Positions 22,361 through 34,995 of a stretch of 64,000 nt of DNA are shown one piece after another. Source of the stretch: Maylandia zebra (lineage: Eukaryota > Chordata > Actinopteri > Cichliformes > Cichlidae). The position numbers and the translations under genes were made by a program. The notes beneath the pieces were generated by a model, which was not told where the DNA came from, searched no databases, and was given only the letters and a program-made list of their open reading frames with translations. The stretch is taken from NCBI RefSeq assembly GCF_041146795.1, contig NC_135177.1:21798560-21862559 (forward strand), given 5' to 3'. Numbering within the stretch: the first letter of the stretch is position 1; each line of letters begins with the position of its first letter.

Positions 22361-25300
22361 TCATGTTTCTGGATGCTTATGGGAGCGACGTAGCACCACA
22401 TCCACAGGCCCAGGAGGAAGTGCTCTGATCAAAGTCCAGGCTTCTAAGCGCCTCATCCCCACCACGCTTGTCCCTTGGACTTCTAGGACCTCATCACCGG
22501 GATATACCATGTCAACAGGACCTCCTGAGGGTGGAAAGAGGGAAAACAAGTAATCAATAATGGTTTCTCTGAATGGGAACATTCTCCCTCCCATCATCCC
22601 CAACCAGGCAGATATCTGCCTCTCCCTGACACCTGTTCTGCTGGAGGTTTCTTCCTGTTAAAAGGAAGTTTTTCTTTCCGGCTGTGCCCAAGTACTTGCT
22701 CATAGAAGGTTGTCTGCTATCTGTTTCTCTGTATTATTGTAAAATGTTTAACTTACAATGTATAACAAGGATCTTAAGATGAGTGTTATTGTGATTTGGC
22801 CGTATATAAATAAAAACGAATTGAATTAAATAAATAGCCGAAAATCTACATTAATGTCAAATTTTAACTTTATGCTGCCATAAAAGTTCATATAGTAAAC
22901 ATATAATATTTAGGACTGAATCTTACATGGTTCTTTATGATGCTGTTTTCTTTAGTTATGAAGAAATAATGCTCCACATCAGATCACCAAGAGTGACTCA
23001 AGACTCAAGTGGCTCAAGAGTTGGGCGTTCGCCTTGTAATCGGAAGGTTGCCGGTTCGAGCCCGGCTTGGACAGTCTCGGTCGTTGTGTCCTTGGGCAAG
23101 ACACTTCACCCATTGTAGGTGGTCAGAGGGCCCGGCGGCGCCAGTGTCTGGCAGCCTCGCCTCTGTCAGTGCGCCCCAGGGCAGCTGTGGCTACAATGTA
23201 GCTTGCCATCACCAGTGTGTGAATGGGTGAATGACTGGATGTGTAAAGCGCTTTAGGGTCCTTAGGGACTAGTAAAGCGCTATATAAATACAGGCCATTT
23301 ACTGTATAACTTTAAGGTATTTCTGTATTGTTTTCATTTGTTGTATTTATTCTACAACTCATGTCAAGAGGAAATACTGCATTTCTTACACTAATGTAAA
23401 AAAAAATATTATTTTGACTTTAAATACAAAATACATGACAATTCAGTAAATTAGTTAGTTAATTCTAATATGAACAGCCAAAGTTTTAACAGTCAAATTG
23501 TGTAACAATATAACCCTATATATGGTCATGCTCTATTGCGAGTGCTTTTCTTCTGCTGGAGTTGGACCTTCTCCCTCCTGTCACAAGGCAAGAGATGGGG
23601 TAGACCCTGCACAGGTTGCCAGTCAGTCTAATACACAGTGATAACTATCATTACCTATGATCAATTTTTGAAGGCCAATAACCCTAACATGCATGACTTG
23701 GGGCAGAGTTTCATGCATGACTTTGGGCAGAAGTTTGGTTTTTACCTTGGAAGATTTTCTGGACGGTGAGTGGTCTGTTCCCCAGACTTGAGCCTTCACC
23801 TCCCTCCAGACTGAAGCCCAGATCCCGGCTGTTTTTCTGCAGTTGCACAGACACTGTTTGACCTAAGAGGAGGGGAAAACACAAATAAAGTATCTCATTT
23901 TCAGTTCAAGATTAGGAACGTCATTATCAGATCTTTGTTAGAGCATTACCTCTAATACTGACCTGTCTCATATTGTTCCGGTGTTTGTCCCCGACTATTT
24001 CCCTCTTCTCCTTTCTTAGAGCTGTCTATGATGTCCCCCCTCCTCACCACCACAACTACCATATCCTTTGCCTTTGCCCTTCTTAAAACCCTCAAGGCTT
24101 CCCAGTGGGCACTCCCAGATAGTGCTGTGCCATTGATGGATAAAACCTGGTCACCTTCCTTTATAGAGCCTTGCTTGGCTGCAACACCTGAGTGAAATAC
24201 TTTGTGAACCTGAGCAGAGGACAAAAGAAAAGAAGAAGAAAAAACATAAAAATACTGCAGACACACATTTGAATATTTGCCAAGTCGAAGCAGGAAGTAG
24301 AATTTTCTCACAGTGATGGGCTTGTTTTGGTCCACGCCTCCTGCCAAACTGAAGCCTAGTCCAACTCCCACATCTTTATGGAGAACCACTACCTGCACAT
24401 CATCATAGTCCTGAGGGAAACAAAAGGATGTCAAAATACACAAAATGTTCAGGTGCTCAGAGTTGAACATTTTTTGTCCTTTTTTAAACTCAATTCAGTC
24501 GGTACATGACCTGGTCAGCTGCAACAGCTGTAGCAATATTAACATTACATGTAAAGTGCCTAGGGAAAGCCTTATCTAGATGGAGGTTACTGGACCAGTG
24601 AACTGACCACCGCAACCACAGCCGCAAAAATATCAAACAACTGATCATTAAAACCATTCGAAAGGTTTTAACTTCATGCTGTTTTTACCTGCAGGGCACC
24701 GTCCCCCAGGTTCCTCACTTCCTCTACAAGCTTGTCGAGCTCCTCAGCGGGCATCACAGACACACAGGAAAACGCTGACATATCTGAGCTCATTGAAGCG
24801 GTACGCCGGTTTGTTGACTGCCAGTCATCGCTGTCATTCTCTGAATCGTAGTCAGCTCCAGCAAAGTTACACAGGTCCGAAAGACTACAAGAAGGAAAAT
24901 AAAATGTTTTAGGGGTAAAACTAATTATCTGCTTCAATGAGCAACTCCATTAAACCAGAAATAAACAAGCACGGTACGCACGTGACAGAGAAGCTCCTGC
25001 GATCTGACTGACTCATATTGCTGGTGATGGTAACTGAGGACTCCCCTGAGTCTGAATCATAGTTTGAATCATCATCTTTTTGGGTGCTTTCATCATCATC
25101 AACATCCTCATCATCACTAAAGACTTTCAAATCTGGGTTCAAACCAGCTATCCAAGCATTCAGGTCCAATAACCGTTTCTTGCCTTTCTGGGGTGTTGTT
25201 TGGATGTCTGGGGAGATGACATCTTGAAGGTTGTTGTTAGAAGATGTGGGAAGGGCACGAGGAGAAGAGTCTGGATCTTTTGCTGGACATGTGAAGACGG

Positions 25301-27404
25301 GAGGGCTTTTGTTGTCACTGTCGGCAGTGGGAGTGACATCCCCCAGCTGTGCCACAGGTGAAGTAGTCAGTAAATAGCTAGGGCTGTTTGTTGGAGTCTG
25401 TTCATCATCACTAACTGGTGAAGTAATATCAGAGTGTGACCTTTCCTTGTGTGAAGGGTCACAGGGTGGTAGTGGGGTTGGTGTACTGCTGCCTGTCACG
25501 TCTCTCTCACTTGCCTCTTCAGGGCTTGAGGCTTTGGAGAAATCTATCTCATCTGTGCCAAGCTTTCCACTTACAGCTCTGTCACTTTCGTGAGGCATTT
25601 CTTGGGTAGTCTTGAGTCTGGAAAATTTTAAATCGTCAGTAGAGTCTATTTTTCTTTTCTGATCCAAGTCATTTAGTCCTGTCTGTTCCTTCTTTATTCT
25701 TAGTCCAATTTCATCCACTGATAAATTTCTGTCAGGCCAAACCTTGTTTACTGTTCCCATCATTTTGTCTTCACTTTTATCTTGTGCCTCCCCTTCTTCT
25801 TGGAGTCCTGCCCACTTTTTCCTTAGCTCATTTATTTCTTTTGCAGACCCGCTCTTCTTCACTCCTTCATGTCCCCTGCTGGCTTGTGCTGGTACAGAAA
25901 AGGTACGTCTGGGTATTTGGACTTGGCCTGTTGCAAAACTCTGAGTTCGCTGTGTCAGAGCCTCAAACTGGTTGATCTTCTTTCTAACACTGGCTGCTGA
26001 GGAGACAGACAGAGCCTTCTTTCTCTCTGCTGTTTTCACATTGGTTTTCTGTGGATTCGTCTCAAATACATCCTCATAAGCATTGCCACCCTTCAATTCC
26101 GTTATTTGATCTGGTCCATCAACACTTCTAGTCCTGTCTCTCAACATGCCCCTTATTACATTAGTTTTTCTGTTTTCCTCTCCGTTGTTTGCAGAGCTAT
26201 CGTCTTTGCTTTTGTCTCTGAATTCAGATGACTCTCTGAAAGAATCTGGTGTCTCTTCTAACAAAGTTTTTGGCTGTGCGTTTGCCCTTGCAGATCTAAT
26301 CTGTGCAGCTATACTGGACCTACTCCTGGCTCTATCCAGGGACCTTGTACCTGTTTCCATAAAACCCTTGCCCCAATTAACTCCACTTTCCTCTGAATAC
26401 CTTCCCTGCATCCACCCTCCTGGTGAGCTATCTCTTATGCTTGCCCCAGATGAAAATGAAGTCTCAAACCCTGAGGCATTGGCATCTTTTTGTGTCCAGA
26501 GTGAAAGTCCACTTTTCACTGCACTATTGCTGTCCTTCGAGAAGAAACTCATAGGGAAGGTGCCCCCTGCTGTCTTCTCATGAGGCTTTTGCTGCTGTGA
26601 AATGAGGGATTCTGTTGATGATTCAGAGTTATTAGAGGAATCCCTATTTTTGTAGTCATCCGTTTTACCAAAACCAGTAGGTCCAAAGAGTTTCTCTATC
26701 CGCTCCATTATACTTTGGCCACTTTTGGGCCCCAATGAAGCAGATGTCTCTGTGTAACTATAGTTAGATCCAGACAGGGATCTTAACCTGGTAGGGAGAG
26801 TCTTACCCCTACTGCCCCTTTCCAAAAGCTCGCTTCTCTCTTGAAGATTACTTACACCTACAGAATTAAAGGCCGGTAGTGATGAAATCCTGTCCATGAC
26901 GCTGCCTTCAATTTGTGTCCTCCTTCCCTCCAAAGCTCCAGCATATTTACTGGTGTCCCCCTTATTGTTGTTGGACAGCTGAGAAAAGTCAGCTATGGTA
27001 TTGGGATCAGGTTTTCTAGCGCCTGTTTTGAAATCTAAACTCTTACTTCTGCTTGTAAGGTTGGATCCCCTCCACGCCGATCTTCCCTGGCTTTCAAATG
27101 CAGGGTTTTCTCTTCTGTCAGTGCCAAACTCTGGGATCGTTCTGTTTGTGCTGACACTGCTGCCACTCCTAGTCCTGGTTTCACATCCAGTGACTGTGTC
27201 GTCATCCTTATTTGTACCGTTTGTGTTGGTGTGTTTCCTATATCGTTCTCTTTCTGCAACTTCTCCTATGCCCTCCCGTTTCCTGACACCTGAGCTGCGA
27301 GAGAGACTGTATGTGGGAGAGTTAGCTGAGCGGACGGTGAATTTCACCCCTGTCCTCTGCTTGCCATACTCATTCTGTGAAGCGGGCAGCAGAGACGAGT
27401 CCAT
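22361..27404 (-). CDS. pro-interleukin-16-like protein with two PDZ domains, complete
   Basis: Six coding exons join in frame to 1081 aa: 27404-24982, 24884-24689, 24410-24312, 24209-23963, 23862-23746, 22524-22361. Exon 1 (807 codons) encodes a long, disordered Ser/Thr/Lys-rich region with an acidic stretch near its end ([11 protein letters not shown]). Residues about 808-873 ([15 protein letters not shown]...LGDGALQ) link to PDZ-A (about 877-965; carboxylate loop GLGFSLAGG) and PDZ-B (about 991-1075; [11 protein letters not shown]). PDZ-B matches the C-terminal PDZ of human IL16 at [16 protein letters not shown] and the final RR. IL16 is a cytosolic scaffold whose C-terminal PDZ fragment is released as a CD4-binding chemoattractant in mammals. 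The amino-terminal PDZs of the long neuronal IL16 form were not found upstream. CAG directly before ACAATG suggests the coding exon begins at a splice acceptor, with non-coding 5' exons further right. Synteny suggests an IL16 ohnologue rather than the 15q IL16. Confidence 0.85.
22626..22833 (+). repeat. (TTGAA)-tailed interspersed repeat, copy 3
   Basis: Same consensus as the copies at 5787 and 11665, ending GAATTGAATTAAATAAA. It lies in the last intron of the il16-like gene. Confidence 0.6.
23008..23300 (+). mobile_element. tRNA-derived SINE, copy 1
   Basis: A tRNA-like head with an A-box-like tggctcaagagttgg at about 23010 and a B box GGTTCGAGCCC at 23053-23063, then a body ending aaagcgctatataaata. 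A second copy lies on the other strand at 61679-61988. The head is not an intact tRNA. The family resembles a SINE abundant in cichlids; that assignment is from memory. Confidence 0.7.
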
Positions 27405-30400
27405 TGTCTGAGAGTAAACAAAGTTAATGACCTCCTGTCAAATGCCAGATCCCAAAAAAAGAGCGGAAGAGTGAACTAGATATTTTCTGGGAATCCAAGC
27501 GACTGTCTTTTAGATTGCACTCTGGAAGCGGTTCATCTAGGAGGCTCGCGTTTTGGGCGTGTAAAAAACAAATAGTGTCACAGTTACAATCCTCTCATTA
27601 GATTCTTCCACAGACAGACATCCTCAGTGCAGTAGTTTGATATTCCTAATTGTGCTCTGGTTTGCGGCCTGGAAGTGGTGACTCCACTGGCTCTTCTTCT
27701 TGTTTTGACCACAGGAGACTCCAGTTCCCCAGCTCGACCTCACTGAACAGCTCCCATTGCCTGCCAAGCATAAAAATGCACAAAATTTTATTCTCAGAAT
27801 GGATTGGACTGGAATGTAGAGATGTGGATTGTGGTCACTTTGGCCACTTGGAATGGTCAACAATATCTCACAGTGTTAGAGGACAGGAAACATAAAATGT
27901 GGAGACTGATTCGGGTAGAAAGCATTAACAAATGTTAAGAAATTAGATCAAAACTAAACAACAACTCACTTAAAAACCTCTGCCACCAAGCTCACTTTGC
28001 AACATGTTCTTGCTGTCCTCTCCCTGACTCACCGAACAGTATGACTCAGATAGTGTTCTCTGCTGTACACACGTATGAGACACCATGTTTACATAGGCAA
28101 CATACTTGAAGTTACCTGTCAGCATCAGCTAAACCTGAACCAAAAACTGGTAAAACTCACCTAACAGCAATCCACTCAGCAAAAGCAATGTATCAAGTGC
28201 CAATCTCTGCAGCAGGTATCAGTCTCGTGGTCAAAGAGAGACAGCAGCTTGTTCAAATCAAACGGTCATAAGAGCACAGATTTACTTTGATTTAAATACA
28301 GCCTGCAGATAACATCACTGAGGGGTAATGACTCATCATGGTTATCTGTGTGTACAGCCAATGAAAACAATGATAACCATCTTTAATCGCTAATCAAGTC
28401 TGAATGAAGATCTAATCATTTATAATGTCATTAAGGATAAATTCTGCAAGCTGATGGTTTCCTGTAATTATATATCATAAGAGTAGATTTACAGTATGCA
28501 GTGCTTTGTTTAGTTTAGGCTAAAGCATGGCACTTCCAGACAGTCACTGGAGGTGCTTTCCAGTGCAGATGAGCCTGAGAGTCAGTTTACAGAAACACCT
28601 GTTATATTTTGCCCCATCTGCGTAAGCAGGGCAACACATAGTCATTCACTTTAAACTCCCCTTTGAATCGCAAGAAGGAAACAATTGCACCCTCACATCA
28701 AATGAAAATACACACATTTACTCAATTACACAGTTACAAATTAGCCAACTAAAAGTCCGCTCCTATATTCACAAAAAAGGTATCTTACCTCCTTTAAGTG
28801 TGTTTTCTGTACTCGTCCTGGGTCATTGTGTTAACTCGGATTCGTAATGAAGACATTGCCATGTAATGACATCAGCTCCTCGCTCCTGACTGCCCTTCTC
28901 TCACTCTTTGTCTGCTTCTCTTTACATCAGCTTTGCATGATAGAGTGTGTACAGTGACGCAAACCTGCCACACTGGTTTGTCCTCTCTCCTTTTCTTCCT
29001 CCCTGTGTCTCTCTGTCTTTCTCTCTCCTCCCCCTCCTATTGTTGTTCTCTCCCTCTTTTCCTTACTCTCACAGGGTAACATTCCTGACTGAGGTTCAAT
29101 GTGTCACCCTTCAAACGCCTCGATAGGGAATGCACACACACACGTTTACCCACGTTTAAACACACACCCCACTAATCATTTGATATGAACATCTTTTATA
29201 GCTTCAGGGAGATAAGATACAATTTCGATATTGTGTGAAACGGTACAAGCATGACATTTCCTAAAACAAGGCCCGTAATGTCACCCCACCTCAGGCAAAC
29301 CCGGGTCCAATCATCTGGGCTGAGCAGGTATCAAAATACATAATAACAGAGCACCTTTAATTGGGTCCAGAGATTACAAAGAGCCAGGAATACTAGCAGG
29401 GATAAATATTGCCATAAGAACACATCTCATATGTCATCTGTTCAACAAAACAGAGCTTCACTCCACACACACACACTTGGTGAGAGTCAGTGGGTTTGTA
29501 ATGCTGACTAAAGGGAAAAATATCTGCGATTGCTGATCATTTTTGTTCTCACTGAACAAGCTGTTTGTGGGAACAAAAAGCCTTTTTATTACAAATTTTA
29601 AAACAAAGGGAAGCACACATAAATGGATAAAATAATTTTAAAAAATGCAGCTACTTACAGTTTTGTTTTTCATGAAGAGGCTATCTACTTACTGCCGCCT
29701 TTTTGCATGCACCTGTGACTGTTACTTGTCTTCCGTTGAGACAGAGGAAACTGTGGTTACCACGCTAGCTTGCTGCACAACTAAATAAGAGAAGTCTTGA
29801 TGTTTATGTGTGCCTGCTGAAATAAATAACTTACATACACAGACCCTGGGATAAGAATTAGGACCATAATGATCCAATCAATTACCAGCCTTCCGGACAG
29901 AGGGCTGGTAGTTTGCATAGTGCCTCTCAGGACAAAGATAAGTGTGTGAGTAGGGGTAAATAGCCCCATGCAACTCCACAGACACCCACCCTTGTTCCAG
30001 ACAGAAGAATAGCACCCACTGTCTCTGCAGGATGGATGCAAATAACAGTTCAGCTCACACAGGCACACACTAGTGCTTGAAATTCATTCTTTAGGGTGTA
30101 GGACTGACAGACTGTGTGTTGCAGAAGCATTGTGGGAAAGGACAGTGTATTTTAAGTAGGGCATATGACGTTTAGAGTCAGGGAAGATAGAAATGTAATA
30201 TGAAGAAGGAGAAAAATCTAGAAGCTGAAAGCTGGAGATGGAGATGACTTGAATTGACAAAGCATTTCAGTTTTTATTTTTATTTTTATGATTTGTCTGA
30301 TATTGAGTTCCTTTCAAAAGAGTAAATTTTAGTGAAGAAATAATGAAGGTAACAAAGAAGAGGGTATTTTTTCAAACAGGAGAGGACAGAGAAAAAGGGG

Positions 30401-30600
30401 AGAAGATGAAAATAAAGACTTTAAATATCCAGTCTTATAAGTTTTTGTTTTTGAGGAAGAAAAATAGAAACACATTGCTGAACCTCCTTTATTATAAAAC
30501 AAGAACTTGGGCGGTTTTTTCTCCTATTTACATGTGTGAAGCAATGACTCTGTTATACGGTCATTGCAGTAAAGTAGCATCCGTAAATATATAGTTAAAA
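27405..30600. other. il16-like 5' flank with possible non-coding exons
   Basis: A minus-strand donor (GGAG|GTAAGATA, exon end 28789) could close a 5' UTR exon of the il16-like gene; a weaker donor (TTAG|GTGAGT) is near 28160. Several short AC tracts occur around 29130. No PDZ-coding exon was found here. The divergent c1orf43 promoter begins near 30600. Confidence 0.3.
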
Positions 30601-30619
30601 TAAATAAATACATGCACAT

Positions 30620-30760
30620 AGGGGCAGCGTCAGACCTGACGTCACCCCTGTCCGTACCGGTCACGTGACTACCGCGGAAGTCAACAAATCAGGCAGCGAA
30701 ATGTAGCAACAAGCACTTTAGTCCGCTCAACTTCCCCGTTTTTGTCTTTTGTTCCTTTAA
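30620..30760 (+). promoter_or_regulatory. c1orf43 promoter with CRE, E-box and ETS sites
   Basis: A perfect CRE (TGACGTCA, 30637-30644), a CACGTG E-box (30662-30667) and an ETS-type GCGGAAG (30674-30680) are clustered about 220-260 bases before the ATG, with no TATA box. This is a typical housekeeping promoter arrangement. Confidence 0.6.
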
Positions 30761-30898
30761 TGTTGGCTGCTTGCGGTTTGAAAACGCCTTCTTAAATGAG
30801 ACACGTACCGGGCACAGGACGCACTTTGAATCGACATTTATCCAGTTAGTTCAGTTAAAATAACAACAAAGTAAAAAGAAAACCGGCAGATCTTCAAA

Positions 30899-33800
30899 AT
30901 GTTTAACGACTCGCTTCCTTCGAGAATTAACGTGGTGCTTGTGATGGCCTATGGCAGTCTGGTGAGTTTGTTTAACGTTGTTTGTGCTGGTTTAATCCAA
31001 ACCGAAACAATGAACACAGTCCCGGGTTACAGAGGTAATCGCGATGCTTGGACAGGTGCCTCATTCCTCATCAGAGGCTTGTAGTGGTTGATACTTTATC
31101 CAAAGACTCATTTCTACTTGATAATCTGCTATTAAACGCAAATAAAGCTGTTATTACAAGTTTGAACACCTGGATCCCTCAACTATGGTGTACTCCACTG
31201 AAAGGTACTAATAGTGTGTAAAATCTGTTTAATAAATATCACTGCAGCCCAATTTCTCCTCTGGTGCCTGTAGTTGGGCGATTAATCATAATAACATTCA
31301 TAATTATTGTAATGTTTACAAAATGTCGACACTACACTGTGTGATTTAAGGATTTAGAGTGATGAATGACAACATTTACCCTTTGGAGGTGTCACAACCT
31401 GGCTCAGGGACTGTGGCAAAGAAATGAAGACAACAAAAAACAAACAAAACAATTTATTTATAAAACCACAATTAACCAATGGAGCATACTGCAGGGCCCA
31501 GGCATGACTCATGTTGATGGAATTTAATTTATATAGCATGTTTAAGTTAAACATAAAAACATATGTCGGTTTAAGATGTCTTAAGGCAGTGAAAACAGCA
31601 AAATAAACGTTTACAATGAAGTAAAATACAAGTTAATGTACATGTGCATGCACACACTCACACACAAAACAGACACAAAAAGATTTTGTGTCTGTTGTTG
31701 ACTGTATGCACGGATGTCATTCACCTCAGATCAGCAGGCAGCTTGTTCCAAAGAACAGCGTGGTAGTAACTGAAAGTACCCTCATGTTCTCAGCACACTT
31801 AGATCTAATTCTGGGGACATTTAAAAGATATGCACCTGATGACCTGAGAGGTCTTTTTTTTTAACCGATTTTATTTGAAAAGGCACCATGTACAATATTA
31901 ACATACATGTTACCATGTGATGCATTGTTCCAGAAATATCTTAAAGCTAATCTGCATCAGCTGTCCCTTCAGTGGTTTAGTGACTGTTTCCCAAGCTTGT
32001 TTCTAACATATAGTTTAACATATGACAAAGAATCATGGCATGCATGAAAGTCTTACCAGCTTCTACTGAGAGGCAGACTCTAATGTCCCTCAGGCTTTAT
32101 CAGATTATATGTAATAGTTTTGATCAATTGCTTTATATTAGACTTAAAACTGAAATTTAAATCATACCCAGATATTCAAACTCACTCACAATTTCAATCT
32201 TCTAACCCTTAGTGAAAGTTTCTGGTCTGAAAAGACCTTCCTTTATTCTTACTTGTATTAAGAGTAAGACAGGACTTGTCAAACCCCTCCATGAGCATTG
32301 CAATTGTCAATTTACTCGCCAAAAGCTTTGCAGTTTTTGCATGTGTATATGTGACAGTATCATCTGCATACATTTGCATATTACTGACATGAGCCACTTG
32401 TAGAAGGTCACTGATGTAGAGGTTAAGATAAAAACCAGTACAAACCATATCCACGCTGCAGACTGTGCCATTATTGTCCTCTTCAAACACATGAAATGAA
32501 ATCACCTGATTGCAGCACAAGTGCAAGTGGAACCGGTAAGAGGGAGTGATAGGCAGGCAGACTAACAATTTCAAGGAGTTGGACTACTGGGTCATTAATC
32601 GAGAACGGGTTATTGTAGAAAACTGGTTCTTGATATTGATATTCTCGATATTGGTCCAAACCAAATATTTCGGTCTCATTTCTGTTTAGTTCTAAAGAAT
32701 ATGCTGCCATTTACCCTCATTTTAGCCGCTACACAACAAAACAATGAAACAAAGACACATTTAACCCTAGGACTTGCATTTATTTACACTATATGGACAA
32801 AAAAACAGTGCCACCTACAGGAGCTGCTTGGCCATGGAAATAATGTTTTTTAAAAAAGGGAAACTCAGACATCCATCTAGCATTTAACTTTCTTTCAGAT
32901 TTTTGTCTTGCTGTTCATCTTTGTCAAAAGACAAATTATGCGACTTGCCATGAAGTCTCGAAGAGGACCACATGTACTCCTTGGCCACAACGCACCAAAG
33001 GTTAAACGCACACTATTATAATGCAAGTGTGTTCTGATGTTTTTTGTGTTTGTGCTGAAGAATTGTGTCTTTGTTCCAGGAGCTGAGACAAGAAATTGAT
33101 GCCAAGCTGAACCTGGTCCAGAAAATCCACTTTGAGCCTCGTCTGCTGTCTCCAGATGATGACCGGTTAATGCAGAGAGAACAGTCTGGTAAGAGGAGCA
33201 AACAAACACACACATAACACGCACCACTCCTGAAGCTATTCATATAAATAGTTTCCATGCCCGTGCACTAAGTAGTCTGTGTGTGTGCACATGTTCCAGG
33301 TTCCTGTGACTATTTGTATAGAATGAAAGCACTTGATGCCATCAGAGATGCCGGTAAGCTTTTCTGTTACAGTTTGTTTTGTTTTGCCATGAATCCAGAT
33401 TAAATCCTCCTGACTGCTACAGCAACATCTTCAACTGTTTGTCATTAGATTTTCCTTTTCGTGAACTTGGAGGAACGTCCACCGCTGTTACTGGAAAAAG
33501 ATTTCGGACCTGGCTTCTGCAGCTACGAAATTCCCACTGCATATTCAGAGAAAACCAGAGCTCTGTCATCGACACGGTGCTAGATGGCTACAATAAAGCT
33601 CGTCATGGGGCAGAGGTCAGCATTTTCTCAGACGGTCCACAGCTCAGTCCTCTCTTATTTACTCACTGACTCAAGTACCAGGTTGGACCCCCTTTGTCTT
33701 CAGAACTGCATCATTAGTTCTTTATGGCTCAGATTCAACAAGGTGCTGGAAACATTCCTCAGAGACTTTGGTCCAGTTTGACACAATAGCATCACAGAGT

Positions 33801-34995
33801 TGCTGCAGATTTGTTGGCTGCACATCCGTTACAGCACGTTCTAACCCTGCTATTCAAATGTCACAGGACAAACAGAGACTTAGCAGACCAGGCAACATTT
33901 CATGTTCTGTTTTCCGATATTAATGAGCATGTGGGAGTTGTAGTCTCAGTTTCCTGTTCTTAGCTGACAGCAGGGAGACCCAATCCGGTTTTCTGCTTGA
34001 CAGTTCAACGTGTTTTGCTTTCAGAGATGCTTCTCTGCATACTTTGGCTTGTAACAACAGCTTATTTGAGTTCTCCTCTGACATAATTTGCTCAGAGAAC
34101 TGCCGCTCTCTAGATATTTTCTCTTTTTCAGACGATTCTCTGTAAAACCTACAGATAGTCATGTGGGTACATAATTAGAGTTTCTGCCATGTAATTTGAT
34201 GATGAGAGTTGTGTTGACATGTAGCTGAATGGATGTACCCAATAAACTGCCTGGTGAGTGTATATCATCATCATCATCATCATCATCACATGAACAAACA
34301 GTTCCATATTGACCTTCCAGTGGGCTCCCAGTTTGTGTTGTAGTTCCGATGCACTTGATGTCATTTTGTTTGCTAATTCTTGTGCTTTTTCTGAAATAAA
34401 AAATGTATGGGGTCTTTAATAGTAGTGCTTTTTGTAACATACTGTGTAGCCCAAGGTATAAAGCTATATTATCCATATGATTTAAGTTTTCTCCGTATTG
34501 CCCAGCACAGCAGTAAAAATTTGACAAATCTTTAGGGCACTTAAAGATTTTATTCTGGTTTCAGTAACAAATCACTGATCTTGATGTTTTCCTGCTTTTA
34601 TCTTCAGGCTTTTGGTGAAGCAGAATTCTTGAAGTACCAGGAAGCCCTAACAAAACTGGCCTCCATGTAAGAAAACACAGCCAATCCTCACGCTGCTCCC
34701 TTACAGCTTTTCCTTTAATCCCAGCATGGAATGTTAATAAGGCAGCGGGAACAATTGGTTCTCCTTGTATTGTTTCAGAGTGAAGTCTCAGAGCAGCAGC
34801 ACTTTAAATCAGCACCATCAGTCTGCAGCCAGAGACCTGACCGGCACCACAGAACCTGCAAGCACCTCCTCTCCCTCTCCGACCCAACCCACCTACCTCT
34901 CATCTACAATGCAGCAGCGCAGCAAGAGGTCCAGACACTTCCTGGAGCTGAAGAACTTCAAAGACAACTACAACACTTTAGACAGTACACTCTGA
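30899..34995 (+). CDS. C1orf43 (NICE-3) homologue, complete
   Basis: Seven exons join in frame to 256 aa: 30899-30961, 32899-33000, 33080-33188, 33300-33353, 33449-33615, 34608-34666, 34779-34995. Human C1orf43 is 253 aa. Matched segments include NVVLVMAYGSL, FVLLFIFVKRQIMR, MKSRRGPHV, YLYRMKALDAIR, YQEAL and the C-terminal HFLELKNFKDNYNTL. Residues about 10-30 form one transmembrane helix near the N-terminus; the rest is expected to be cytosolic. The human protein has been linked to phagocytosis, but its molecular activity is not established. The exon 2 donor (AAG|GTTAAA) is non-canonical beyond GT; frame continuity supports it. Head-to-tail order is inverted relative to aqp10, as in human. 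The orthology call is secure. Confidence 0.95.
31690..32620 (-). mobile_element. LINE reverse-transcriptase relic in c1orf43 intron 1
   Basis: A broken minus-strand frame (about 32209-32574) has LNLYISDLL and the YADDT polymerase box (MQMYADDTVTYTH), typical of non-LTR retrotransposon reverse transcriptase. The flanking 31690-31860 segment (ggcagcttgttccaaagaac) matches a teleost LINE 3' region. Stops and a short length show it is dead. Confidence 0.65.
33663..34262 (-). mobile_element. Tc1/mariner relic in c1orf43 intron 5
   Basis: Contains catttggtc-type phrases of a widespread degenerate Tc1-like family (ttcaacaaggtgctggaaac, ttgctgcagatttgttggct, ttcctgttcttagctgacag). The coding strand is minus. 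Internal deletions leave about 600 bp. Related copies are at 36000-36270, 53140-54330 and 62092-62985. Confidence 0.65.
34263..34288. repeat. (ATC)n microsatellite
   Basis: About eight trinucleotide units directly at the right edge of the Tc1 relic. Confidence 0.9.

Noticed and set aside
23010-23080. tRNA gene
   Set aside because: Only a degenerate tRNA-like head with a B box; followed by a SINE body and repeated at 61679.
26146-26583. 145-codon frame (+) inside the il16-like large exon
   Set aside because: Antisense shadow of a long coding exon.
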